Assembly (NCBI GenBank): GCA_900540805.1
Contig: UQHL01000009.1
Location: 1 to 64,000 of the forward strand
Length of the DNA: 64,000 bases
Origin: an uncultured Eubacteriales bacterium
GTDB taxonomy: Bacteria > Bacillota > Clostridia > Christensenellales > Borkfalkiaceae
Reading direction: 5' to 3'
Shown here: positions 52,860 through 61,954 of the stretch, piece by piece
Numbering within the stretch: position 1 is the stretch's first letter
How the letters are laid out: the number at the start of each line of letters is the position of its first letter
Translations under genes and position numbers: made by a program
The notes under the pieces: generated by a model
The model's database searches: none
Told to the model about the DNA's origin: nothing
The model's input: the letters and a program-made list of their open reading frames with translations, nothing else

Positions 52860-53747
52860 TTATTTAAGTCCGCCGAACGCGACTCCGCCCATAATCTTGT
52901 CCCTGAAAATCAAAAAGACGACAAGCGTAGGCAAAGACGCCATAATACAAGCGGCAAACTGCAGGGGCTCGAACTGAAGCATGGAAACTTTTGTATATTG
53001 CAATTCGTACAGGGCAAAGGCGACGGTTGGTTTGTGCGGCATATACATCAGCGGCGTCGTCCAATCCGCCCAGAAGCCCATCAGCTGAAGGGTAAACACG
53101 ATGGCAAGCACGTTGCCGATCATGGGAAAGTTAATATTCCACATCACGCGGAATTCCGAAGCGCCGTCGAGAAACGCGGATTCGGAATACGCTTTATCGA
53201 CGCCCCTGAAAGTAGATTTGAATAAAAGATAGTTGAACCCCAGAAACATAAATTTCATAAAGTACATACCTATCATTTTGTTGTAAAGCCCCAGCACCTG
53301 CGTCATTTGCATCATCGCCGCTTCCGAGCCGATAATCGGCAAAATCATGGTGACGATTACGATTCCGTCCAGAACGGCGTTGAATTTGAAATCGAATTTG
53401 CTGGTGGCATAGGCGACCAGCGCGGGCGCAAGCGTCGCGGCGATACTGCACCCCACGACGTACAACATCGAATTCAGCATCAGCTCCTCGATATATATGG
53501 TGGTCGGATTTCCGTTAATATCCATAGATATCTGGAAATTGACGAACGCGTTTATATAATTTTTGAAGGTGAACGATTTCGGAAAGCCGAAAAGGTTTGT
53601 GTTCCATTCGATTTTGCCTTTGAAAGTAGAAAGAAACACCCAAATGTACAGAGCTAAAATCGTCAGCGAATAAAGAAAGATAAACAGCCACACCACCGCT
53701 GTGATGATATTGGCGGCCAAACCTTTTGATTTGAGGGATTTTTTCAT
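52860..53747 (-). CDS. ABC sugar transporter permease, MalG type
   Basis: 295 residues and six membrane helices. The EAA-type loop is SESAFLDGASEFRVMWNIN followed by FPMIG, a recognisable but degenerate form in which the usual EAA is SAF. It follows the partner permease after nine bases, with AGGTGG before the ATG. It belongs to the locus C importer. Confidence 0.88.
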   Translation of the reverse strand: MKKSLKSKGLAANIITAVVWLFIFLYSLTILALYIWVFLSTFKGKIEWNTNLFGFPKSFTFKNYINAFVNFQISMDINGNPTTIYIEELMLNSMLYVVGCSIAATLAPALVAYATSKFDFKFNAVLDGIVIVTMILPIIGSEAAMMQMTQVLGLYNKMIGMYFMKFMFLGFNYLLFKSTFRGVDKAYSESAFLDGASEFRVMWNINFPMIGNVLAIVFTLQLMGFWADWTTPLMYMPHKPTVAFALYELQYTKVSMLQFEPLQFAACIMASLPTLVVFLIFRDKIMGGVAFGGLK

Positions 53748-53756
53748 CTGTCCACC

Positions 53757-54707
53757 TCAATTATTCGGGTCGTTTTTCTCAAACAACCATTTCAGTAAAA
53801 ATACCAGCGGGGCGGCGACGCAGGTAAACATCAATCCGCCGAGCGCCGCCTTCGGGAAATTGGCAGGCGAAGACGTATTACCGATTACCAAAGTAAAGAA
53901 ATAATATTGCAGCGTCATGGATTTTCCCGGCGGATCGGGAAGCGTAGAACCGTAAAATTGATACAGCGGCGGGCCGCCCGTAAAGATTGCCACGACGCCC
54001 GTATATAACTGAATGGAAAGCACGGGATACAGGGTAGGCAATACGATGTGAATAAATTCGTGCCAGAGATTTGCGCCGTCGAGATGAGCCGCCTCGATCA
54101 CTTCCTTGCTCGTCCGCGACATGGTACCCGTCATCAGGATCAACCCGCCGCCCAAGCTCGTCCAGGCCACGTACAGTAACAGCGTATCGAAGACTGTGTT
54201 TCCGTTAGACAACAGCCCGCCCAATTCCGTTAATTTCGGATTATTCGGAAAGAGAAGCGGAAGGCCCCTTTCGACAAAATATCTGTAGCCAAAAACCGTC
54301 GTCATCCCCGCGACCATGTTGGGAAGATATAAGACGATACGGAAATATCCCGCCAACGGCAGCTTTTTATAGACGAAAAACGCGACTGTTATCTGCAGAG
54401 GCATAATGACTAAAAGGGAAAGCAGGTAAGATTTCGTCGAATTCCACCACGCGCTTCCGATCCCCGGGCCAAACAGTTCCGAACAGATCGTTTTCAGATT
54501 ATCCGCAAAATAGGAAAAATCAAAGTTATATTCCGTCGTTGTAAAGTCGTATTTCTGGAAGGCGAAAAGGATCGAACGAAAGTTTACGCATACATACAGC
54601 AAGATAAACTGAATGAGCGGCACCGCGATCAGGCAGCAATAGAAGATCAGCTTTCCCCTTTTCGCCGCACTGTTAAAAATCGTCTTTTTCTTGTTGGAAA
54701 ACTCCAT
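53757..54707 (-). CDS. ABC sugar transporter permease, UgpA/MalF type
   Basis: 316 residues from ATG 54707 (AAGGTGG upstream) with six membrane helices. The EAA-type loop is IEAAHLDGANLWHEFIHI followed by VLPTLYP. An unusual helical start, KKKTIFNSAAKRGKLIFYCC, is seen. It pairs with the MalG-type permease to form the locus C channel. Confidence 0.88.
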   Translation of the reverse strand: MEFSNKKKTIFNSAAKRGKLIFYCCLIAVPLIQFILLYVCVNFRSILFAFQKYDFTTTEYNFDFSYFADNLKTICSELFGPGIGSAWWNSTKSYLLSLLVIMPLQITVAFFVYKKLPLAGYFRIVLYLPNMVAGMTTVFGYRYFVERGLPLLFPNNPKLTELGGLLSNGNTVFDTLLLYVAWTSLGGGLILMTGTMSRTSKEVIEAAHLDGANLWHEFIHIVLPTLYPVLSIQLYTGVVAIFTGGPPLYQFYGSTLPDPPGKSMTLQYYFFTLVIGNTSSPANFPKAALGGLMFTCVAAPLVFLLKWLFEKNDPNN

Positions 54708-54776
54708 AGCAACCACCTTTTTTCCGCTTTGCGCCGCAGACGTCAAAGCGGAGGTTCAAATCTTGGTATTTTTGCG

Positions 54777-56426
54777 TCATTCCTCCGTCCGGAAGCGGTA
54801 TTCCTCCACCGCGTCCTGCCAAGGAGCGGGATCGACGGCCATACCTTTAAGATACTCGCTCACCGAATGGCCTTCCTGTCCGGGTTGGAAATACTTGGCG
54901 ACGTTTGCCGACGTATTTACCGTGGAAACCCAGGTATAAAGATATGAACAATACTTTGCCCCTTCGTCCTGCAAAAAGCGGCTGACGGGAAGTTCTTCGA
55001 AAACAATCTGTGCGGAATTGTTATATTCATACGTCAAACGTCCGAAAGGCGTCATCTTATCGAGATATTCCTGCGTCATGGTATAGTTATAGGGACGCAT
55101 AACCCCCGACTCCGCCGTGGCAATACGCAGCCCCTCGTCCGAATGACAGAACTGCAGGAAAAGCCCCGCCGCGTCCTTAACCTGGGAAGCATTGTTCATG
55201 AAGATCAACGAACACCCCGAGGTACAGGCTACCGTGTTTCCCTCTGCGGACGAGCCGTCGTCCGCCTGAGGCATGGGCATAATCCCGAATTCACGCGTGC
55301 CATAAGCGTAAGCGTCGTTTTTATATTCATCGACCATGACGTTCATGGTATCGTTCGCTTCCCGCTCCCACCAGGGGCCATCTACGATCATCGCCACGGG
55401 CTTTACCTTCGACGACTCTTTCGACAGTTCGCAGCTCAATAAAAATTCGTCCTGCGCCGCATAGTTGGTATGCGAGGTCTGGAAAGTTTTCGTGCTGTAA
55501 TAATCGGGATTGGTGATTAATCTTTCGGTAAATTCGAGAGCATACTTTTTCCCCGACTGCCCGTTTTTCAGACGGTACGCGTCTTCGAGAGTGACTTCGC
55601 CAAAATCGCTGTCCTCTCCTTCGAGCGTATAGTTTAACATAAAGTCGTTATAACCTTCGTAATCGGCAAACATATTCGTCAGATAAGATGTAAAATAATA
55701 AGCCTGAGACCCTAAAAAGGTAAGAGGTAAAACCCCGTCGTCCACCATTTTGTCGAGAAGGGCGAAAAAATCGCTCTGCGTAACGGGCAGTCCGTCATCA
55801 AAAGTCCCCGCGATTCCGTCCTGTCCCGCGGATTTTGCAGTGCCGTCGTTCCACGCGCCCGCGCTATCGACGTAATATTTCTTTTCTTGGAAAAGCGCGA
55901 CGTCGTAAATCATCTGGTAACTCGCCTGATACCAGGGAAGCGCATACACCTTCCCTTCCACATCGTAGTAATCCTTGACGGCGGGCGTGACTTTATCCCA
56001 AAGGGTTTTGTCTTCGCCGAACTCGCTGAGCTTCTCGTCTTTGATATACTTCGTCATATCGGCGATATAGCCTTTCGTGCGGAATTGCTTAAGATATTCG
56101 CTGCCGACGTAATCCATAAAGTACAAATCCGCTTTTTCCGTGGTGAATTTATTGAGTATCGTGCCGGCGTCCATGTCGGAGATGCCCGGCAACGGCATAA
56201 TCTGTATTTCGGGATGCAGTTTTTCAAACGCTTCCTTAAGCGCAGGCATCCAGGATTTACCTAAACCGCCGTTATAGTACTTGACATATACCTGCGTTCT
56301 GTTTTCATCGACTTCTTCGCCCGAATTAGGCCGAAGCCCGCCGCAGGCCGTGACGCACGTAAGGCACATCATTCCCGTCAGCGCCCCCACTATAAGCTTC
56401 TGCCACTTTTTGTTTCCTTTCATCAT
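54777..56426 (-). CDS. Sugar ABC transporter substrate-binding lipoprotein
   Basis: 549 residues; CGGAGG precedes the ATG, and the signal ends VTAC (Cys28). Family-1 features include EAFEKLHPEIQIMPLPG, KADLYFMDYVGSEYL, YALPWYQASYQMIYDVALF and MIVDGPWWERE. It is the receptor for the two permeases just downstream. It lies 21 bases after the DUF1861 gene, so the importer is co-transcribed with the enzymes. Confidence 0.9.
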   Translation of the reverse strand: MMKGNKKWQKLIVGALTGMMCLTCVTACGGLRPNSGEEVDENRTQVYVKYYNGGLGKSWMPALKEAFEKLHPEIQIMPLPGISDMDAGTILNKFTTEKADLYFMDYVGSEYLKQFRTKGYIADMTKYIKDEKLSEFGEDKTLWDKVTPAVKDYYDVEGKVYALPWYQASYQMIYDVALFQEKKYYVDSAGAWNDGTAKSAGQDGIAGTFDDGLPVTQSDFFALLDKMVDDGVLPLTFLGSQAYYFTSYLTNMFADYEGYNDFMLNYTLEGEDSDFGEVTLEDAYRLKNGQSGKKYALEFTERLITNPDYYSTKTFQTSHTNYAAQDEFLLSCELSKESSKVKPVAMIVDGPWWEREANDTMNVMVDEYKNDAYAYGTREFGIMPMPQADDGSSAEGNTVACTSGCSLIFMNNASQVKDAAGLFLQFCHSDEGLRIATAESGVMRPYNYTMTQEYLDKMTPFGRLTYEYNNSAQIVFEELPVSRFLQDEGAKYCSYLYTWVSTVNTSANVAKYFQPGQEGHSVSEYLKGMAVDPAPWQDAVEEYRFRTEE

Positions 56427-56447
56427 GTCTTACCTCCGAATTTTTAT

Positions 56448-57410
56448 TTATAGTCTATACGAACGGAACGGATCGGGGATTTCCACTTTTCCCTCGCAGG
56501 AATCCCCCAAGCCGCTGTAAAGAATTACTTTGCCGTCGTCCGCGGCATCGCAGATACCCGAAGTAAACGCACAGTAGGCCAGCGCAGGGCGTTTACACTC
56601 CGCATCCGGATAATCCGAACGGACGCCGATCACTTTCTTTTCGAGAATCCGATTGATCGAAGGGCGATAGACGTACGCCACGTTGACATAGATGGGATAT
56701 TCAACGCCGTTTTCATACATGGTGTATCCCTGATGCCCGATCAGTCCGATCAGATCGTCCTGCAGGGCGACGGGTTGATTCACCCCGCCCCATTCCATTT
56801 TTCCGAATACCTCGGGTATGTACGCCGCCTTTTCGATTACCTCCGCGTCCAGGTCGTCCAGGCTGTCGATCACCGTATAGCCGACCTGAGAAATCGTCCC
56901 GTATTTCTCCATGATGTCGTCGCAGCGGGGACGGGAGAACACGCCGATTTTGCCGTCGGGAAGCTCGACGAGGCGGATATCTTTCATAAAATCGGGCCCC
57001 GTCGTAAAATACTTGAGCGCAAAGGGACTCTTTCCTCTGTAAAAATAAACGTAATAGGTTTTGATCTTCCCTTTTTCCTTGACGACGTGCGTACCGCCCA
57101 GGATATATTCGCCCGCGATTTTCAAAAAGAACGGATCCTCGAGCGGATATGTTTCCACTCCTTCCACCCTTACGAAAGTCCCGTCCGCCTTACATTCGAA
57201 CAGCATCGTGACGGAAGTCGCCCATTCGGTACGCTTTTCCACTCTGCCCCAGATGTACGTTTTGCCTTCAAAATCAAAGGGAACGGAACAGTTATACACG
57301 TCGCGGTCGTCTCCCGGCCTGAACTGCAACAGCTCCCCTTGGGGACGCTGTCTTACCGACAAATATTCCTCTATATATTCTGCAATACTCTTTACTTTAT
57401 TTTCCGACAT
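56448..57410 (-). CDS. DUF1861 family beta-propeller protein
   Basis: 320 residues. Phrases such as VYNCSVPFDFEGKTYIWGRVE, GGTHVV, YFTTGPDFMKDIRLVELPDG, FSRPR and YSGLGDSCEGKVEIPDPF match the DUF1861 family, a predicted five-bladed propeller resembling GH43/GH130-like folds. No signal peptide. Conserved acidic residues (EDP, KDIR) lie where such propellers bind sugars. It may be a cytosolic glycosidase or phosphorylase; no activity is assigned. The gene is between the DUF5054 and binding-protein genes. Confidence 0.78.
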   Translation of the reverse strand: MSENKVKSIAEYIEEYLSVRQRPQGELLQFRPGDDRDVYNCSVPFDFEGKTYIWGRVEKRTEWATSVTMLFECKADGTFVRVEGVETYPLEDPFFLKIAGEYILGGTHVVKEKGKIKTYYVYFYRGKSPFALKYFTTGPDFMKDIRLVELPDGKIGVFSRPRCDDIMEKYGTISQVGYTVIDSLDDLDAEVIEKAAYIPEVFGKMEWGGVNQPVALQDDLIGLIGHQGYTMYENGVEYPIYVNVAYVYRPSINRILEKKVIGVRSDYPDAECKRPALAYCAFTSGICDAADDGKVILYSGLGDSCEGKVEIPDPFRSYRL

Positions 57411-57430
57411 ATTTTCTGCTACCTTTTTTA

Positions 57431-59332
57431 TTATTTCTCTTGCTTTCCATTTGTCTCGGCGCCGAACTCGGAAAGGACAAATTCAAAATTGAAATTCCCT
57501 TCTATCCATTGAGGAAAATTCGTTCCCCATTGGTTATTGAAAAGGTTGACGACGAAAGAGGGCTTATACCTTCTTTTTCCGCCGCCGTTCCACTCCATAA
57601 TCGCGTTTTTACCGAAAGAAACGAGCGGCGCATCTATCGAGGCAAGTTTGACGTTTCCTATCCGCGCGTATCCGTCCATCGCCCACAAAATATGATTGGC
57701 ATCCTTGACGATATCCGTCTCGACGTCTATCTCCCTGCCGCACTTTTCCACGACATAAGGTCCCTTTGCCTCGGGGACGGAGAAAATCATATTTCCCGCC
57801 TCGACGAACGGCGTCGCACGTTTGTCTTTCAGCGACAGCCTCACGCGCACGCCCTGCGGCGTAGGCTTTATCGCCAGCGTATATCCTTCGGCATTTCCGT
57901 ATTCCGCATAGCTTTCTTTCGGCGTCCCGTAACGGAGAATCAACGCTCCGTCCTTCCACTCGCTTTCCTTTAAGCGGGCATGAAAAACTTTATTTTCTAT
58001 CTCGGGATAACGGTCCTTTCCGAAATCCACCGTTGACCAGTCGTTAAACCGAACGAGATATTTTTTCATAAACAGATGCAAGGCGTCTGCCCCGGCAATC
58101 CGATATTCGTACCCGAGCGTCACTTTTCGGCCGCCGGGAAGCGTGACGACGGCTTTCTCGTTTTCCAACGCCACCCCATACCGCGTCTCTCCGTCCTCGT
58201 TCGTTTCCTTCAACGGGCCGACCTTTTCCGAAAGCTTTTGTACAATTTCTTCGAGGCGATACACCCGCGCCCGCTGTTCCTCCCAGCTTTGTTCCGCCAA
58301 AGCATATTCGGGGCGGGCGGCGCGTTCTTGAAGGAATTTTTTCTTTTCGTACTCTCTTTCGTAGCCTATGTATCGGCAGACGTTTATGCCGAAGGTATGC
58401 TCGACAAATTGCAGGGCAAGATCGCGGAATTCCTTCGCTTCGGCGGAGATATCGGCACCGTTTCGTTCGGCCTCGTCGCTTAAGCGATAAAAAAATGAAC
58501 GCGCGCGGCGGTATTTTCCCATGACGCAGGGATATGTGCCCCCGCCGTGGATCCAGGTATCGCCCAGCTCGCCGCGGACGACGGGCAGATCGGACAAATC
58601 GCACTTCAAAAGCTCCCGTGCGAAATCGTCCATGCTTCCCGTCCGAAACGTCCAGCTTTTCGGGAGCTGCCGCTTCATTTCTTCGATCACGGCGGCGCTG
58701 TGTCCGCCCTCGTTGTCGCCCGTCTGGTTGAGCGCCATCCACACGGGATATTTCCAGCCGCGTGGCGGACGAATCCGGCTGCCGTAAAAACGGGTGTACA
58801 TCGTCAGAAGACGATTGCCGTCCGTGTCCTCCCACCAAAACAAGAGCGGGACGTCGGGCGGAGTGCTGTACGGATTTTTTCCCAAATGCAGAAACCGCAC
58901 CCCCGACCGCACCAGCGGACGGATCAGCGCGGACGTATGCCCGGGGACGTCCGTCATTTTCGCACTGAGGGGAAATGGCTTGGAAAAGGTTTCGCTGTAA
59001 CGGCGCGCCGCCGTAAACAGATCGTCCATCTGCCGCCCGCTCATCAATTCGGTATGTACGGTAAAGGGAAGCGCATGACAGGTAATCTTATCCTCGCGGA
59101 TTAGCCCGGCGAGAGCTTCACGCACCGAAGGCGCGCAGTTGTCGTAAATATCCATCAGAAGCCAGGCGGGCAGCGTCCAACGATACGTCTCCGCTTCACC
59201 GTTTTTTTCCGTTTCGCGGCAAACGGCAATGACCTTTTCGATAATCTCTTCGCGGTACTTCCTGCGGATATTTTCCGCCGAATCCGTATAACCGTAATCG
59301 AAATGAGTTTTGAATACTCCGATAACCTGCAT
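57431..59332 (-). CDS. DUF5054 protein, GH38-fold hydrolase-like
   Basis: 633 residues with no signal peptide. The start KTHFDYGYTD places His10 and Asp12 as GH38 zinc ligands. MTDVPGHTSAL holds Asp128, where GH38 has its nucleophile, and GDTWIHGGGTYPCVMGKYR resembles a later active-site loop. The C-terminal half is beta-sandwich. The family is DUF5054, related to alpha-mannosidases but of unproven specificity. First gene of the 19-kb locus C operon. The ribosome site is weak (AGG eleven bases upstream), and the promoter has a G-tract spacer. Confidence 0.78.
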   Translation of the reverse strand: MQVIGVFKTHFDYGYTDSAENIRRKYREEIIEKVIAVCRETEKNGEAETYRWTLPAWLLMDIYDNCAPSVREALAGLIREDKITCHALPFTVHTELMSGRQMDDLFTAARRYSETFSKPFPLSAKMTDVPGHTSALIRPLVRSGVRFLHLGKNPYSTPPDVPLLFWWEDTDGNRLLTMYTRFYGSRIRPPRGWKYPVWMALNQTGDNEGGHSAAVIEEMKRQLPKSWTFRTGSMDDFARELLKCDLSDLPVVRGELGDTWIHGGGTYPCVMGKYRRARSFFYRLSDEAERNGADISAEAKEFRDLALQFVEHTFGINVCRYIGYEREYEKKKFLQERAARPEYALAEQSWEEQRARVYRLEEIVQKLSEKVGPLKETNEDGETRYGVALENEKAVVTLPGGRKVTLGYEYRIAGADALHLFMKKYLVRFNDWSTVDFGKDRYPEIENKVFHARLKESEWKDGALILRYGTPKESYAEYGNAEGYTLAIKPTPQGVRVRLSLKDKRATPFVEAGNMIFSVPEAKGPYVVEKCGREIDVETDIVKDANHILWAMDGYARIGNVKLASIDAPLVSFGKNAIMEWNGGGKRRYKPSFVVNLFNNQWGTNFPQWIEGNFNFEFVLSEFGAETNGKQEK

Positions 59333-59364
59333 ATAAACTGATACCTATTTCTTTTATTACTTGT

Positions 59365-59398
59365 ATTATACCCCCCCCCCGTCTTTATTTCTTGTCTT
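59365..59398 (-). promoter_or_regulatory. Locus C promoter with a ten-base G tract in the spacer
   Basis: On the minus strand a perfect TATAAT (59365-59370) directly follows ten G residues (C's at 59371-59380 on plus). No good -35 lies 17 bases upstream (AAGAAA). AAGACA, the same -35 as at the locus B promoter, lies 22 bases upstream (59393-59398). Loss of about five G's would restore a 17-base spacer. Confidence 0.55.
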
Positions 59399-59477
59399 TT
59401 TATTTCATATTATTGCTGTTTTATAACATAGAAGAAAATGGGAAAAGAGGATTTTTTTATTCTTGAAGCAAAAACAG

Positions 59478-59506
59478 TTGACTTTTTTCCTGCGAAAATA
59501 TATCAT
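59478..59506 (+). promoter_or_regulatory. Promoter of the locus C AraC gene
   Basis: TTGACT (59478-59483), a 17-base spacer and TATCAT (59501-59506). The following GGGAGA and ATG 59528 fit a short normal leader. TTGACTTTTTTCC is identical to the locus B AraC promoter. Confidence 0.7.
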
Positions 59507-59527
59507 AATGATACGGGAGAAAAAATT

Positions 59528-60370
59528 ATGTTGAAATTTAAGGCGCAGGATCAGCTCGAATATTTTCAATATGGTTTGGGCGTAAACTGCGATTACGAAT
59601 TTCCCATCATGCACACGCACGACTATTGGGAATTCGATTTCGTACAGTTCGATTTCGAGCATTTGATCAACGGAAAAACCCAGCACGTCTATCCAAACTC
59701 TATTTTGATCGTCAAGCCGTCGGACGAACATCTCATTCGCGCGCTTCCGTCAAAATACAACAACAATAAAGCCCCCACGCACCTCAACGTCAAGGTGACG
59801 AAAGAAAAGCTGCGGGAGCTTCTCGATCCCATCGATAATAAACTGTACGGCTTTCTCGAAAAAGCCGCACCGCTGAGCATGCAGCTGAACGACGATCCTT
59901 CCGCAGGCGTACTGAAAAACTTCCTTTTTACCCTTTTATGGAGCACAAACGTCGAAAATAACCTCGTTATGCTGAAAACCGCGGTATATCTCATCGTAGG
60001 CCTGTTCCATCGGGAGATTTACGAAAAATCCGTCTCCGCCATACACACGCCCACCGAAGTCGATGAGATTATAAAAAAAATGAATTCGCAAAAATATCTC
60101 GCCTGCCCGATCTCCGAGATTACCGCCGAAAGCAATTACAGCTACATGCAGCTTACGCGGCTTTTCCGCAAGACCACGGGCATGACCATGCAGGACTATT
60201 TCCTCTATGTCAAGCTGGAATACGCGGCCCAGCAACTGCGTCTCACCAAGCGTCTGACCATCGATATTTCAAACGATATCGGCATCTTCAGCCTTAGCCA
60301 TTTCAATCATATTTTCAAAAGGCGTTTCGGAATTACGCCGGGCGAATACCGCAGGAAATATCACACCTGA
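59528..60370 (+). CDS. AraC-family regulator of locus C
   Basis: 280 residues. ATG 59528 has GGGAGA at good spacing; earlier in-frame ATGs overlap the promoter. A cupin-like sensor spans about 20-110 (MHTHDYWEFDFVQFDF, then NSILIVKPSDEHLI), and the AraC DNA-binding pair lies at about 185-275 (AESNYSYMQLTRLFRKTTG, then DIGIFSLSHFNHIFKR). The first helix-turn-helix is less canonical than the second. It is divergent from the DUF5054 operon and is its likely activator. Confidence 0.88.
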   Translation: MLKFKAQDQLEYFQYGLGVNCDYEFPIMHTHDYWEFDFVQFDFEHLINGKTQHVYPNSILIVKPSDEHLIRALPSKYNNNKAPTHLNVKVTKEKLRELLDPIDNKLYGFLEKAAPLSMQLNDDPSAGVLKNFLFTLLWSTNVENNLVMLKTAVYLIVGLFHREIYEKSVSAIHTPTEVDEIIKKMNSQKYLACPISEITAESNYSYMQLTRLFRKTTGMTMQDYFLYVKLEYAAQQLRLTKRLTIDISNDIGIFSLSHFNHIFKRRFGITPGEYRRKYHT

Positions 60371-60375
60371 CTTTT

Positions 60376-60417
60376 TATAAAAAAAGAACCGCCGTAAAAA
60401 CGGCGATTTCCTTTTTT
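60376..60417. terminator. Bidirectional terminator between AraC and isomerase genes
   Basis: CGCCGT (60390-60395) pairs with ACGGCG (60400-60405) around a four-base A loop, extended by A-rich and T-rich flanks, and T-runs are present in both directions. It serves the convergent ends at 60370 and 60433. Confidence 0.75.
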
Positions 60418-60432
60418 TGTCTTTTTCTCACA

Positions 60433-61914
60433 TCAACCGATCACGACGCTTTCTATGTCGAGCAGCTTTGCGAGCTTGACGAACAGGCGTGCATTCCGTC
60501 CTATGGAAAGCGCAAAATGATGCGTCGGCGCGGCGCGGAACCATTCGTCCATATAGGCGTCGGGAGGAAGCGAAAAACGGACGTGCGTCTGCGTGTTGCC
60601 GATCCGCATGATCTCCCCGTCGGTGGCCGTGCCTTCGGAAATGATCATACGCACCCTGCCGTCCGCCGTCTGGGCAATCCCCAAAGTGCTCACCTCCCCT
60701 CTTTTGACCTTTGCCTCCACGGAGACGCCCGTGCCGCGCTTGCCGTGATATACGCCCATACCGCGAAGCAGCGGCGCCCCCTCGGCAATACGGATATGGA
60801 AGGGGCCGTCGTGTCCCACAAGGATCGTGCCCTGCTCGTAATCGCTTGTAACGATTTCGCAGAAACTCCCGCCCACCCCTAAAAGGTCGCACAGCTTCAT
60901 GGCGATACCCGTTTTGATATCCGCTTCGCCCGCACAGGGAACGTGTTTGGCCGTCAAAAGCGAATGTCCGACGATAAATCCGCTTTGTATCCGCTCGTAT
61001 TCGCCCCCGTCCGCCCCGTGGTAATAATACGCCAGGGCGTCGAGCTTAAATTCCTCTACGGTGCGCTGCTGGGCGCAGGCGACCCTTGCAGACCAAGTCA
61101 GTTGTTCGGGCGTTGGACGGCGGGCTTCCGCCGCAGCTTCCGAATCCCCGCCGATTTCGAAAAGCGAACGTATCTCCTTCAGCTTTTCCGCCGTCTCCGC
61201 TTCGGTCACACGATCGAGGCTGCGTTTGATATCGCACATTTCCAAAATCCTGATATCGATCCCGAACGCGGAGGAGAGAAGCGTGAAATCGCTGTACATA
61301 TCCAGCATTCCTTCATAATAATTGCCGAGGAAACCGAAGCGGCTGCCCTTCAGCTTCGCCACGGCGTCCGCCGCCCTCAGCCACTCCGCAATCTCTCTCC
61401 AGGCGGCAACCGCTTCGGCTCTGTCCGCGGTACGCTCGTCGGCAAGCGAACAGGCGGGCGTTTCCGTCTGCCCGAGCAATCCGTTGATGACGGTATAACC
61501 GACGCTACAGCGCGCAAGAGCGTTACAGATTTCGGGGACGGCGCAGGCGTTGCAGTGCGCCAGCCATTCTCCCGTATCCGTTTTCGCATAGTTAATCTTC
61601 GCGCAGGGCTGGAGATTGAGAACGATCGTCTCGGCGCGGCAGGTTTTATGTACTGGCAAAACGTTTGACGACGGCGAATAGGTGGCTACGTGGCAGAATA
61701 TAAGGGAAACGCCCTCGCGGTTGAAATATTCGCCCGCCTTCGTTCCCGCTTCAAAGCTGTCCACCAGGCCGAAGTTGCATATTTCGACGTCGGCAAGATT
61801 TGACATTTTTTCGCCGATAAATTTCCCGTAGGCGGTCAGGCGGTCTTTCAAGCCTTCAAATTGCCCCCAATAGGGTCTGTTTCCGCAGGAATATAATCCG
61901 ATTTTCGTTTTCAT
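60433..61914 (-). CDS. L-fucose/L-arabinose isomerase family protein
   Basis: 493 residues from ATG 61914, close to the usual length of arabinose isomerase. KIGLYSCGNRPYWGQFEGL opens a Rossmann-like N-terminal domain. Mid-protein features are GLLGQTETPACSLADE and KGSRFGFLGNYYEGMLDMY. The C-terminal domain has SFCEIVTSDYEQGTILVGHD, PFHIRIAEG and THHFALSIG, with acidic and His residues suited to metal binding. These enzymes convert an aldose to a ketose; L-fucose isomerases also act on D-arabinose. AGGAG lies eleven bases before the ATG, a little far. Divergent from an AraC gene, with only 40 bases between. The substrate is not resolved. Confidence 0.8.
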   Translation of the reverse strand: MKTKIGLYSCGNRPYWGQFEGLKDRLTAYGKFIGEKMSNLADVEICNFGLVDSFEAGTKAGEYFNREGVSLIFCHVATYSPSSNVLPVHKTCRAETIVLNLQPCAKINYAKTDTGEWLAHCNACAVPEICNALARCSVGYTVINGLLGQTETPACSLADERTADRAEAVAAWREIAEWLRAADAVAKLKGSRFGFLGNYYEGMLDMYSDFTLLSSAFGIDIRILEMCDIKRSLDRVTEAETAEKLKEIRSLFEIGGDSEAAAEARRPTPEQLTWSARVACAQQRTVEEFKLDALAYYYHGADGGEYERIQSGFIVGHSLLTAKHVPCAGEADIKTGIAMKLCDLLGVGGSFCEIVTSDYEQGTILVGHDGPFHIRIAEGAPLLRGMGVYHGKRGTGVSVEAKVKRGEVSTLGIAQTADGRVRMIISEGTATDGEIMRIGNTQTHVRFSLPPDAYMDEWFRAAPTHHFALSIGRNARLFVKLAKLLDIESVVIG

Positions 61915-61954
61915 TTTTATTTTTTCTCCTGATTTCAATCGATAGAGGTTTATC

